A stretch of 38,848 bases of DNA from Desulfobacteraceae bacterium UBA5616 (GTDB lineage: Bacteria > Desulfobacterota > Desulfobacteria > Desulfobacterales > UBA5616): positions 1 through 38,848 of the forward strand of contig DIKO01000034.1 in the NCBI GenBank assembly GCA_002423615.1, given 5' to 3'. The notes under the pieces were generated by a model, which searched no databases, had not been told where the DNA came from, and was given only the letters and a program-made list of their open reading frames with translations. This document shows, one piece after another, positions 9,217 through 16,924 of this stretch. A program made the translations under genes and the position numbers. Numbering within the stretch: position 1 is the stretch's first letter; every line of letters begins with the position of its first letter.

Positions 9217-9940
9217 CCTTCCTTATCTGTATGGATTCGTTCCCCGCTGCCGACATTTTAAATCTGGAAGAGCCGAGATATCGCCCGACCAACGACCAGA
9301 CAATTATCAAAAAAATAACGGCCGCAGATATTGCAACGACGCTTTTTCCGGGAGACAAATTGATAAGCCCTGCTCCGATAAGGGTTGCGGGAATGGCTTC
9401 CGGAAGAATCCCGACAACGGTTCCAAGCAAAAATTTGGAGTTCCGGATATGGGTGAGCCCGAGCACAATGTTGATATAAAAACCCGCGATGGGAAGTTGC
9501 CTTATCAGCAGGACATAGGGTATTCCCCCGGCAGTAAAAAAATCGCTGTATTTGTTTAATCCGGGTAATTTATTCAGGATAAACTCCCGGCCGCTCCACC
9601 GGACAAAAAGAAACGTGGCGTAATAGCCGACCACCGTACCCGCCTGGCTCCAGACAAGTCCCCAGAAAAACCCGAAGACCATTCCCCCGATGGTGCAAAA
9701 AAGAAGTCTGGGAATCCCGGCCGCAACCAGTGCGCAAACGAGGACGACATACGCCGCCGGCGCCCACACGCCGAAAGCCTTTATTTTTTCACCCATTAAA
9801 TGGATGTCTTTCAGCCAACCCCGGACAGGAGTCAGGTGGATCAAAACCACCGTAAAAAGGAGCACCAGGATCAGCAGCACCGCCCGACGGATGGGCCAAC
9901 GTTTGGGCAGCGGTCGTTTTATTCTATAAAAGGGATCCAT
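9200..9940 (-). CDS. VTT-domain (TVP38/TMEM64, DedA-like) membrane protein
   Basis: 246 residues from the ATG at 9940 (a TTG at 9943 is also in frame). Hydrophobic segments occur near residues 19-38, 55-75, 80-105 and 190-215. The central SNARE-associated/VTT domain (PF09335) includes AAGIPRLLFCTIGGMVFGFF and a later RQLPIAGFYINIVLGLT. DedA and other VTT proteins are now linked to movement of undecaprenyl phosphate across the membrane. The gene sits between a polyprenol-phosphate glycosyltransferase and the ArnT-like gene, overlapping both neighbours. That suggests a flippase for the lipid-linked sugar or recycling of the carrier, filling the place ArnE/ArnF hold in arn operons. That role is inference. 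Confidence 0.86.
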   Translation of the reverse strand: MDPFYRIKRPLPKRWPIRRAVLLILVLLFTVVLIHLTPVRGWLKDIHLMGEKIKAFGVWAPAAYVVLVCALVAAGIPRLLFCTIGGMVFGFFWGLVWSQAGTVVGYYATFLFVRWSGREFILNKLPGLNKYSDFFTAGGIPYVLLIRQLPIAGFYINIVLGLTHIRNSKFLLGTVVGILPEAIPATLIGAGLINLSPGKSVVAISAAVIFLIIVWSLVGRYLGSSRFKMSAAGNESIQIRKDEISA

Positions 9941-10670
9941 CAACCGCCTGGTTTGTCTCTAAACGGTTCCCGTTGACGGCCCTGGCTTTGTACCAGCGCA
10001 TGGCAAAGCAGTCCAGAATGCCCCGCCACAATCGGTTCCCGATCCCGTACTTTGATTGGCCGGCATGACGGGCGCGGTGGTTGATGGGAATCTCCACCAC
10101 CCGGTAACATTGCGCCCGAAGAATGGTTGATAAAAATCGGTGCATTCCGTTAAACACGATCATTTCCCGAAGGACGGGCCGGCGAATCGCGCGAAAGGTG
10201 CAGCCCGCGTCGCTAACGGCATCGCCGGTTATAAAATTCCTGAATTTATTGGCAATATAAGAAGAGACGCGTCTGACGGCGTCATCCTCACGAATTTTGC
10301 GAACGCCGCAAACGCAGGCAACCTCGCCCGTCAGGGCCTTCAGCAACCGGGGAATATCCCCAGGATCATTTTGCATATCGGCATCCATGGTGATGATGAC
10401 ATCCCCGGCGGCAGAACGGAATCCCGTCGCCTGACCCGCGCTTTCCCCGGAATTTATACCGTGGGTGAGGATTCTTAATTGCGGGAATTTGGCCGCGAGC
10501 CGGTTTAAAATGCCAAGGCTGTCGTCCGTACTGGCGTCATTGACGCAGATGATTTCGCTGGTTTTATCCAGCTGGTTCAATATGCCCGTCAGTTCTTCCA
10601 ATAAAGGCTCCAGGTTTTCCGCTTCATTATAAACCGGTATGACGATGGAAAGATCCATGGTGTTATTCAT
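9924..10670 (-). CDS. GT2 polyprenyl-phosphate glycosyltransferase (DPM1/ArnC-like)
   Basis: 248 residues of GT-A fold. It opens with LSIVIPVYNEAENL, has the nucleotide-contacting VNDASTDDS, the DAD metal motif at residues 96-98 (ITMDADMQND), and near the C-terminus RHAGQSKYG, the block typical of dolichol/undecaprenyl-phosphate sugar transferases. Unlike ArnC it has no C-terminal membrane helices, so it is of the soluble DPM1 type. It likely moves the amino sugar from a nucleotide donor to undecaprenyl phosphate at the inner face of the membrane. The start overlaps the DegT stop by 4 nt (ATGA) and its end overlaps the VTT gene, so translation is probably coupled. Confidence 0.9.
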   Translation of the reverse strand: MNNTMDLSIVIPVYNEAENLEPLLEELTGILNQLDKTSEIICVNDASTDDSLGILNRLAAKFPQLRILTHGINSGESAGQATGFRSAAGDVIITMDADMQNDPGDIPRLLKALTGEVACVCGVRKIREDDAVRRVSSYIANKFRNFITGDAVSDAGCTFRAIRRPVLREMIVFNGMHRFLSTILRAQCYRVVEIPINHRARHAGQSKYGIGNRLWRGILDCFAMRWYKARAVNGNRLETNQAVDGSLL

Positions 10671-11794
10671 TTGGAGACTCGCTGATGACAGGTGAAAAAC
10701 CGGCGGATAGTGTCGCCGACATATTCGACGTCCTCCTGGGTGATACCCGGATGCATGGGCAGGGATACGGTATGGGCGCAGTGGTACTCGGCATATGGAT
10801 AAGAACCGGCGCCCTTATTCAAGTAGGCATAGGCGGTCGTCAGGTTGAGGGAACTGGGGTAATGGATGCCGGTTTCGACACCCTGATTTTTCAGGTAGTT
10901 CTGAAACGGCTTTCGATCGGGCACCCTGATGGCATATACATGCCAAACCGGACTGATGCTGCTCAACATCTGGGGAAGTTCGATTTCGGTGATATTTTTC
11001 AGATAATGTTGGTACATATCGGCGATATCCCGACGTTTCCGGTTCCATTCTTCCAGGTTGGGAAGCGCGATGTTCAACATGGCGGCTTTCATGGTATCCA
11101 GCCGGCTGTTAAATCCCTGCATTTCATGGTTGTATTTATTTTGGCGCCCGTGGTTGCAAAACATGCGGATGCGCTTTAACAGATCGGCATGCCTTGAAAC
11201 CACAGCGCCGCCGTCTCCGATGCCGCCTAAGGGTTTGGACGGGAAAAAGCTGTAAACACCCACATCCCCCATGGTGCCGACGTTTTTACTCCGGTATTTT
11301 GCGCCAAGGGCCTGGGCACAATCTTCAATGAGATATAAATGGTTCTCCTCTGAAATTTCGACCAAAGCATCCAAGTCCGCCGGCTGACCGTAAAGGTGAA
11401 CGACGACCAGGGCTTTGGTTCTGGGCGTCACCAGTTTTTTCACCTGATCCGGGTCGATATTGCAGGTATCCATCCGGATATCGCAAAAAACAACTTCCGC
11501 GCCGGTCATGGTGATGGCCTCGGCAGTCGGAATGGCGGTATGGTTGGTTGTGATGACTTCATCTGCCTGACCTATTCCCAACATACGAAGGGAAGCATAA
11601 AGCCCATCGGTTGCGCAGGAAACCCCAACTGCATCCTCAACGCCAAGCCATTGTGCCAGAGCATTTTCGAAGATCCTTACATCCGGACCATTGATGAATG
11701 CGGTGGTATCAAAAATTCGTTCAAAGCTGTCCAGAATCGCTTTTCGAAGCGGTGCATATTGTGTGCAGAGATCAAGAAAAGGGACCGATTTCAT
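10667..11794 (-). CDS. DegT/DnrJ/EryC1/StrS sugar aminotransferase
   Basis: 375 residues, the usual length for PLP-dependent nucleotide-sugar aminotransferases. It starts VPFLDLCTQYAPLR; the PLP-contacting aspartate is D158 in LIEDCAQALGA, and the Schiff-base lysine is K187 in YSFFPSKPLGGIGDGG. The HLYGQPADLDAL block resembles WbpE/GnnB/VioA-type enzymes more than ArnB. With the Gfo/Idh dehydrogenase in the same operon it would convert a 3-keto nucleotide sugar to a 3-amino sugar using glutamate. This is the first gene of the operon: AAGGA lies about 10 nt before the ATG, and repeat element A lies 87 bp upstream. The exact sugar is inferred. Confidence 0.92.
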   Translation of the reverse strand: MKSVPFLDLCTQYAPLRKAILDSFERIFDTTAFINGPDVRIFENALAQWLGVEDAVGVSCATDGLYASLRMLGIGQADEVITTNHTAIPTAEAITMTGAEVVFCDIRMDTCNIDPDQVKKLVTPRTKALVVVHLYGQPADLDALVEISEENHLYLIEDCAQALGAKYRSKNVGTMGDVGVYSFFPSKPLGGIGDGGAVVSRHADLLKRIRMFCNHGRQNKYNHEMQGFNSRLDTMKAAMLNIALPNLEEWNRKRRDIADMYQHYLKNITEIELPQMLSSISPVWHVYAIRVPDRKPFQNYLKNQGVETGIHYPSSLNLTTAYAYLNKGAGSYPYAEYHCAHTVSLPMHPGITQEDVEYVGDTIRRFFTCHQRVSK

Positions 11795-11872
11795 TTTTAA
11801 TTATCCTTTTTTGAAGCGTTTTCATATCCCGTGCGGAATAACGGTTTTTTTCGGTCAACATACATAGCCGTC

Positions 11873-11925
11873 ATTATCATCCATGAGCTTATCAATAGAT
11901 TATGAATAAATTACGATTTGATAAT
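11873..11925 (-). promoter_or_regulatory. Repeat element A: OmpR-type direct repeats plus -10, upstream of DegT operon
   Basis: On the minus strand from 11925: ATTATCAAATC, GTAATTTATTC, ATAATCTATTG, ATAAGCTCATG, four head-to-tail 11-bp units. Three bases later is GATAAT (11878-11873), a good -10 with no matching -35, as expected for a promoter activated by an OmpR/PhoB-class regulator. It matches element B at 30 of 44 positions, with the mismatches concentrated in the last bases of each unit. The gap from the last repeat to the DegT start codon is 87 bp. Confidence 0.75.
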
Positions 11926-12043
11926 GTCGGTTTATAAGTACCCCGTGAAGGACGGAACCGGAACGCCATTCATTAATATAAATATTACTCACATGTTTAA
12001 ACTTTTGATCATGCCGATGTGATGGAGAGATAAAAAAGGAAGG

Positions 12044-13444
12044 TCATTTGGGAAGGGTGATGGTGAAAATACTGCCCTTATCCAGGATGCTTTCAACCGT
12101 AATGTTGCCGCCGAAAGATGTGACAATGGCCCTGACAAGGGAGAGGCCCAGTCCCAGTCCCGACTGGGTGCGACTTTTGTCTCCCCGGTAAAACCGGTCA
12201 AAAATATTCGAAATATCCTGCGGAGGGATTCCCGATCCGGTGTCTTTAAATATCAAGCGGATTTGATGGGGATTGTCTGCCAGGGAAATGAAAACCTCTC
12301 CTCCGGGCGGCGTAAACTTGATGGCGTTTTCAAGAAGATTCATGACGATCCGCTGGAATTTCTGTTTATCGCCCACAATGCTGCATTGATCGGGAAGATC
12401 GGTATGTATCCGGACATCATTTTCCTGGGCCACAAGAGAAAAGAAATTGGTGATTTTCAATATCAACCGGGTCAATTCAATTTCTTCCGTATAGCTTTCC
12501 CCGATACCCGCTTCAATTTCCGTGATATCCAGCATGGTATTCACCATGTCGATGAGATTGTCGCATTCTTCAACGGTGCTTGCAGCCATTTCTTTAAAGT
12601 CTTCAACGGATTTGTCGCTCATCAGGTTCATCTCCGCGACGCCGCGTATCCTGGCCAGAGGGCTCCTTAAATCATGGGCGATATTGTCGGTCATCTCTTT
12701 CATGTTTTTCAGCAGGGCGCGGATTTTATCGAGCATGTTGTTGAATGCATTTCCAAGCTCCGCTATTTCCCTGATGCTGCTCTTTGCCGAAACCCTTTTG
12801 TCATATGCACCCCCCGCAATATCGTTAGCGGTTTCAACCACCTCCCGGATATCCTTCACGGTGTTTTTGGAGACCAGCCAGCCGATGAATCCGGATAAAA
12901 AGAGGATGGCGGTCATGATAAATAAAAACATGTTGCGGAATATCGTCAGGTATTTTTCATTTTCCTCAAGGGAAATGCCGGTCTGAAATACTTTATCCGG
13001 ACTGATCAGTCCGTAAATCGTTCTGATCCCATGGTGATGGCGGGGGAGCCTGATCATTTCCAATACATAAGGATCTGAGGGAGTTAATTTGCCTAACGCC
13101 GTTTTCGACAGACCTACATCCCCCCAGTATCGCATGTCCGATGTGGCCAAAACCTTTCCTTGCAAAGACAGGACACGGTAAAATTCAGCAGTCAGGTCCT
13201 CTTCCTCATTTTCGATTCGCACCTCGGTCAGGACCTCTTCAAATCCTTTTTCCTTCATGATGGCGCGATATTCAAGATATTCGGACACCAATTCCTGATC
13301 GGTATACTGTGATCTGATGGAAGAAATTTTATAATAACAAGCCCAGAGGGTTAAAAATGATGAGGCGGTGAATACCGCGGCATAGGAAAGGGTGAGCCGG
13401 AACAGTAAGGTGTGCCTGGATTCATGAAATTTCTTTAAGCACAT
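12044..13444 (-). CDS. Two-component sensor histidine kinase (envelope regulon)
   Basis: 466 residues. TM1 spans roughly 12-36, a periplasmic sensor 37-165, TM2 168-191, HAMP 192-245. The HisKA domain has phosphoacceptor H257 in NIAHDLRSPLARIRG. The ATPase domain has N-box MNLLENAIKFTPP, G1 DTGSGIPP (401-408), FDRFYRG and G2 GLGLGLSLV. The sensor contains an acidic run around residues 78-83 (ENEEED) and three histidines at 136-138; both could bind cations or respond to pH, but that is a guess. The gene overlaps its response regulator by 23 nt. It lies 249 bp before the DegT operon, whose promoter carries the same repeats as the regulator's own promoter. Confidence 0.93.
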   Translation of the reverse strand: MCLKKFHESRHTLLFRLTLSYAAVFTASSFLTLWACYYKISSIRSQYTDQELVSEYLEYRAIMKEKGFEEVLTEVRIENEEEDLTAEFYRVLSLQGKVLATSDMRYWGDVGLSKTALGKLTPSDPYVLEMIRLPRHHHGIRTIYGLISPDKVFQTGISLEENEKYLTIFRNMFLFIMTAILFLSGFIGWLVSKNTVKDIREVVETANDIAGGAYDKRVSAKSSIREIAELGNAFNNMLDKIRALLKNMKEMTDNIAHDLRSPLARIRGVAEMNLMSDKSVEDFKEMAASTVEECDNLIDMVNTMLDITEIEAGIGESYTEEIELTRLILKITNFFSLVAQENDVRIHTDLPDQCSIVGDKQKFQRIVMNLLENAIKFTPPGGEVFISLADNPHQIRLIFKDTGSGIPPQDISNIFDRFYRGDKSRTQSGLGLGLSLVRAIVTSFGGNITVESILDKGSIFTITLPK

Positions 13445-14099
13445 ACCCGACTCCCCGGATGGTATGGATGAGTTTTTTGTCGAAATTTTTGTCTATCTTA
13501 TCGCGCAGATAACAAATTCTGGATTCGACGACGTTGGTGCGGGGGTTAAAATTATAGTCCCAGACATGCTCCATGATCATGGTTTTTGAAACAACATAAC
13601 CGGTGTTTCGCATCAGATATTCAAGCAAAGAAAATTCAAGGGGCTGCAGGATGATTTCCATACTTCCCCTTTCCACTTTTCGTTTGTTGATGTCGATGCT
13701 CAGATCACCGACGGTGATGAGGGAAGGGCTGGCCATATGGGTGGCCCTGCGGATCAGGGCCTGAACACGGGCAAGGAGTTCTGAGAAAGCGAAGGGCTTG
13801 GTCAGATAGTCGTCTCCTCCCGCCTTTAGGCCCTTGACACGATCGTCCACGGTCCTTTTGGCACTTAAAATCAATACCGGCGTGTTGATTTGATTTTTTC
13901 TCAATTCCTCAATGATCCGAAGGCCATTAAGTTCGGGCAGCATGATATCGATGACGGCAACATCATAGGGCTCGGTCAGGCCCATATGAAGCCCGTCTTC
14001 ACCGTTGGCGGTGCGATCTACGGCAAAACCGGCTTCCTTAAGCCCTTTTGTAATGAAAAAAGCGATCTTGTCGTCATCCTCCACCAGCAATAATCTCAT
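13422..14099 (-). CDS. OmpR-family response regulator (envelope regulon)
   Basis: 225 residues from ATG 14099 (MRLLLVEDDDK). The frame extends 20 codons further upstream, but that part lacks family character, and GGGGTATCTC gives this ATG a site. The receiver domain has acidic pocket E7/D8, phospho-acceptor D51 in DIMLPELNG, S79 and K101. The C-terminal winged helix (about 125-222) ends with the usual TIRGVGYVLKE. It resembles CusR/CopR/PmrA-like regulators, which bind direct repeats with 11-bp spacing. Element B, 57 bp upstream, has exactly such repeats, and two more copies lie before the DegT and methyltransferase operons, so autoregulation and control of both are likely. Confidence 0.94.
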   Translation of the reverse strand: MRLLLVEDDDKIAFFITKGLKEAGFAVDRTANGEDGLHMGLTEPYDVAVIDIMLPELNGLRIIEELRKNQINTPVLILSAKRTVDDRVKGLKAGGDDYLTKPFAFSELLARVQALIRRATHMASPSLITVGDLSIDINKRKVERGSMEIILQPLEFSLLEYLMRNTGYVVSKTMIMEHVWDYNFNPRTNVVESRICYLRDKIDKNFDKKLIHTIRGVGYVLKEIS

Positions 14100-14148
14100 G
14101 AGATACCCCGCGGTCAGGATTGTTTGGATTGAAGACTGAGTTCCTTCT

Positions 14149-14200
14149 ACTATCACCAAAAGCTTATGGCAAGATTATCCGCAGATTATGGTTTGATAAG
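14149..14200 (-). promoter_or_regulatory. Repeat element B: OmpR-type direct repeats plus -10, upstream of the regulator gene
   Basis: On the minus strand from 14200: CTTATCAAACC, ATAATCTGCGG, ATAATCTTGCC, ATAAGCTTTTG. Units two and three share ATAATCT exactly at 11-bp spacing. GATAGT (14154-14149) follows two bases after the last unit as a -10 candidate. The element ends 57 bp before the regulator start codon at 14099, the arrangement expected for positive autoregulation. Confidence 0.75.
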
Positions 14201-14260
14201 CCAGGGACTGAAATCAAGGCGAGCCTGCACCAACCCGGAAGGATGGCTCACTTGAATGTT

Positions 14261-16015
14261 TCAGTCGGCCGGAGACCCGTAGGCGTCTCTTACCTTTTGC
14301 CGCAACAGTTTTCCCGCCGGGGAAAACGGTATATGATCGACGAAGACGATATTCCGGGGAATTTTATACCCGGCCAGCTTGCCCCGGCAGAATTCGATGA
14401 TTTCCCGGGGGTCAGCGGTCTGGCCGGGTTTTAACTGGACGACGGCCTGGACCCTGCTGCCCCATTCCGCGTCGGGAACACCGATGACGCATACGGAATC
14501 GACTTTGGGGTGGGATGAAATAATTTCCTCCACTTCAAGGGGGAAAACCTTTTCCCCACCGGTGTTGATGCATTCCTTTTTCCGGTCGACCACGCGGATT
14601 TCGCCGGATTCGTCGATGTAGCCCGGGTCACCGCTTCGGAACCAGCCATCGCTAACCACTTCACGGGTCTTATCTTCGTCCTTGTAATATCCTTTCATCA
14701 ACGTGCTCGACCGGTAAAGGATTTCCCCGGACTCACCCCGCCGGACCTCGTTGTCGTTCTCGTCCACGATTTTGATGTCCACGATGGACTCTCCCACGGA
14801 CCGCTCCTTGACCCTGTCCGGGTCCACATCGAGTTTAAAGGACGTCACCGGCGTCATTTCAGTCTGACCAAAGGCGTCTATCACCATGGCTTCGGGAAAG
14901 GCCCGCAATATCTGCTGTTTCAGCTCCTTCGGGCAGGCGCCTCCGCCGGTGGCGGCCAATTTGACCGAACCGACGTCATATTGACTGAATCCGGGATAGG
15001 ACAGCAGCATCTTCCATCCCGTGGGCACGTTGGCCAGATTGGAGACGCTTTCCTTTTCAACAAGCTCGAGGATGCGTTTGGGATCGAATTTGACATCATC
15101 CGGCAACACATAGCACAGGGTCCCGGTGAGGGCACCCATCATGAGGTTCGCATAGGAAGCGTCATGGAAAAAAGGCATGGAAGGATACATGGCTTTTTTA
15201 ACGTTGCGATACCCTTTTTTCAGCTTTTCAGGGTTCATGATGCTGTCTTTGACCTTGTCCTGAAGGAATGCGAGGGTTTTGGGTTTTTCCATGAGGCGTT
15301 TGAACATCGCGGACCGGTAAAAGGGGCCCAAAACGGTTTTCAGAGGAACCGCGGAATCCGCGATGAGCTTTTCTTTCCGCTCAGGGGACATCTCCATGGT
15401 AAACATGCGAACAAGAATATGGGCCGATACCATGGCAAACATGTCCAGATGGCCCTGATAGGTCAGCATCACCCCCTTGGGAAAGCCCGTTGTCCCACCG
15501 GTATAAATCATCACCGCCACATCTTCCCACTGGTTCGCCACTTTTGGGTCCATGGCTTCTCCCGAATTGACAAAACCATCATAATCGATGAAGTTCTGCC
15601 CTTCGCATTCCCCCCTGCAGATGACATATTTGATTTTTTTAAGATTCTTTACAGCCGGAACAACGGCTTCAGACCAGATGCCGTCAAAAATCAATACCGT
15701 TGCATCGGAATGGTCGGCCTGAAATTCGACTTCACTGGGAACAAACCGGTAATTCATGGGACAGGGAACGGCGCCTGCGATTTGTATCCCGAAATTGATT
15801 TCAATAAATTCAGGGGTGTTATGAAACATAAACACCACTTTGTCATCTTTTTTCACACCGAGTTTCATCAGTGCCCGCGCAATTTTAAAAGCACGGGGGA
15901 CCAGCTCCTTCCAGGTGATTCGCCGGTCTTTGTGGATGATGATTTCTCCGTCCGGGTTATAAACAGCGCAAGAGGTAATGCTGTCGGCGATAATATTAGG
16001 GGAAAACGAGGGCAT
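14261..16015 (-). CDS. AMP-dependent acyl-CoA synthetase/ligase
   Basis: 584 residues from ATG 16015, which has AAAGGAG spaced 5 nt upstream; an upstream in-frame ATG at 16075 lacks a good site. Adenylate-forming motifs are present: the P-loop-like YTGGTTGFPKGV (171-182), a Thr-Gly-Gly block (AATGGGACPKEL), the acyl/AMP site DAFGQTEMTP, the hinge VDRKKECINTGGEKVFPLE, and the C-terminal catalytic lysine in SPAGKLLRQK. It activates a carboxylic acid as acyl-AMP and then acyl-CoA; FadD/LcfB-like sequences are nearest. About 100 residues separate the P-loop from PFFHDASYANL, roughly twice the usual distance, so the N-domain has an insertion. Substrate is unknown. It runs in the same direction as the downstream regulator, with 161 bp between. 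Confidence 0.9.
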   Translation of the reverse strand: MPSFSPNIIADSITSCAVYNPDGEIIIHKDRRITWKELVPRAFKIARALMKLGVKKDDKVVFMFHNTPEFIEINFGIQIAGAVPCPMNYRFVPSEVEFQADHSDATVLIFDGIWSEAVVPAVKNLKKIKYVICRGECEGQNFIDYDGFVNSGEAMDPKVANQWEDVAVMIYTGGTTGFPKGVMLTYQGHLDMFAMVSAHILVRMFTMEMSPERKEKLIADSAVPLKTVLGPFYRSAMFKRLMEKPKTLAFLQDKVKDSIMNPEKLKKGYRNVKKAMYPSMPFFHDASYANLMMGALTGTLCYVLPDDVKFDPKRILELVEKESVSNLANVPTGWKMLLSYPGFSQYDVGSVKLAATGGGACPKELKQQILRAFPEAMVIDAFGQTEMTPVTSFKLDVDPDRVKERSVGESIVDIKIVDENDNEVRRGESGEILYRSSTLMKGYYKDEDKTREVVSDGWFRSGDPGYIDESGEIRVVDRKKECINTGGEKVFPLEVEEIISSHPKVDSVCVIGVPDAEWGSRVQAVVQLKPGQTADPREIIEFCRGKLAGYKIPRNIVFVDHIPFSPAGKLLRQKVRDAYGSPAD

Positions 16016-16230
16016 GGCGATCTCCTTTACGGTTGAGGGGTGGCGGGAATCGAGAAGCGGAATACCGAATATCAAATTAACGAATTAATATCAAGCCTGT
16101 ATGGGTCTCTATCGGGTGAATTGCCCCGGCTGATGGCCAAACGCCGGCACCCCGCGGCAAGGCCGGTAATGATTTGACACCGGACGACCCTGATGTTATA
16201 CCTGAAAATAAAATTACGGAAGGTTTTTTT

Positions 16231-16659
16231 GTGGCAAATATAATCCCCATTGACGAAAGACTCAATCTTGTAAAGAACAAAAAGGACGCCCTGATCAGAA
16301 GACGAAAAATTCAGGCCGTCCAGAACGTGTTCAGGTGCGTCCGCTGTGCCTTTAAGTGCGAAAAATGCGGCGTCAGTGTCGAAAGCGGTCAGGAAGAGCC
16401 AAATGGGTCCGGCAATGGTGTGTTGTTCAATATCCCGTACCATTTTTGCAGAAATTGTCGTGAAGAATACCAGGATTACCTCGATTATCTCAGGGGGAAA
16501 AAAGATCCTGAAAACTACTGGTATTCCACTACATGGGCGGAACTGTGGAACAAATGGATCGCCTATCAGGGGGCGCTGGACAGTTATTTGAAATCCAAGG
16601 AATTTAAATCACTGCTGGGAGAACTCAGGGAAAGCAGGCCCGGTAATGAGGAGGTATAG
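16231..16659 (+). CDS. Cys-rich zinc-ribbon protein of unknown function next to tatA
   Basis: 142 residues from GTG 16231, which has ACGGAAGG about 8 nt upstream; the frame continues back to a TTG at 16174 without a good site. Three CxxC pairs occur: C36/C39, C43/C46 and C73/C76 (RCVRC, KCEKC, FCRNC). They predict one or two structural zinc sites. The rest is charged and aromatic-rich with no membrane helix. I do not recognise a named family. The stop codon abuts the tatA start directly (0 nt), so translation is coupled. A role connected with Tat export, such as handling a cofactor-containing substrate, is possible but rests on position only. Confidence 0.72.
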   Translation: MANIIPIDERLNLVKNKKDALIRRRKIQAVQNVFRCVRCAFKCEKCGVSVESGQEEPNGSGNGVLFNIPYHFCRNCREEYQDYLDYLRGKKDPENYWYSTTWAELWNKWIAYQGALDSYLKSKEFKSLLGELRESRPGNEEV

Positions 16660-16842
16660 ATGTTTGGAATTGGAATGCCCGAACTGATTATCATACTGGT
16701 CATCATTCTGATTATTTTCGGCGCCGGAAAATTACCGGAAATCGGTGCAGGAATGGGAAAGGCCATCAAAAATTTTAAGAAGGCCACCTCAGAAACGGAA
16801 AATAAGGAACCCGAAAAAATAGAGCCGGAAAAAAAAGAGTAG
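16660..16842 (+). CDS. tatA: Twin-arginine translocase subunit TatA/TatE
   Basis: 60 residues, typical of short TatA proteins. It has an N-terminal membrane helix (about 8-22, MPELIIILVIILIIFGAGKL), the conserved FGAGKLPEIG hinge, an amphipathic helix (GAGMGKAIKNFKKA) and a charged Glu/Lys tail. TatA oligomerises to form the passage for folded proteins carrying a twin-arginine signal. No tatB or tatC is beside it. AGGAGGTAT lies just before the ATG inside the end of the upstream gene. A strong hairpin follows at 16865. Confidence 0.93.
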   Translation: MFGIGMPELIIILVIILIIFGAGKLPEIGAGMGKAIKNFKKATSETENKEPEKIEPEKKE

Positions 16843-16864
16843 GACACGGGTTAAAATAAGACAT

Positions 16865-16898
16865 GGCCTTTAACGGCGACTGGTTTCCGTTAAAGGCC
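16865..16898. terminator. Bidirectional terminator hairpin between tatA and ssb
   Basis: A perfect 12-bp inverted repeat (GGCCTTTAACGG at 16865-16876, CCGTTAAAGGCC at 16887-16898) with a 10-nt loop sits between two converging genes. T-rich sequence follows on the plus strand (16904-16915) and TTATTTT follows on the minus strand, so it could end both transcripts. Confidence 0.8.
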
Positions 16899-16924
16899 GA
16901 ATTGTTTCCTCTTTTCCCGGCCGG

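Noticed and set aside
14981..16036. 351-codon frame opposite the acyl-CoA ligase
   Set aside because: Antisense shadow rich in His and Phe; the ligase motifs on the minus strand are complete.
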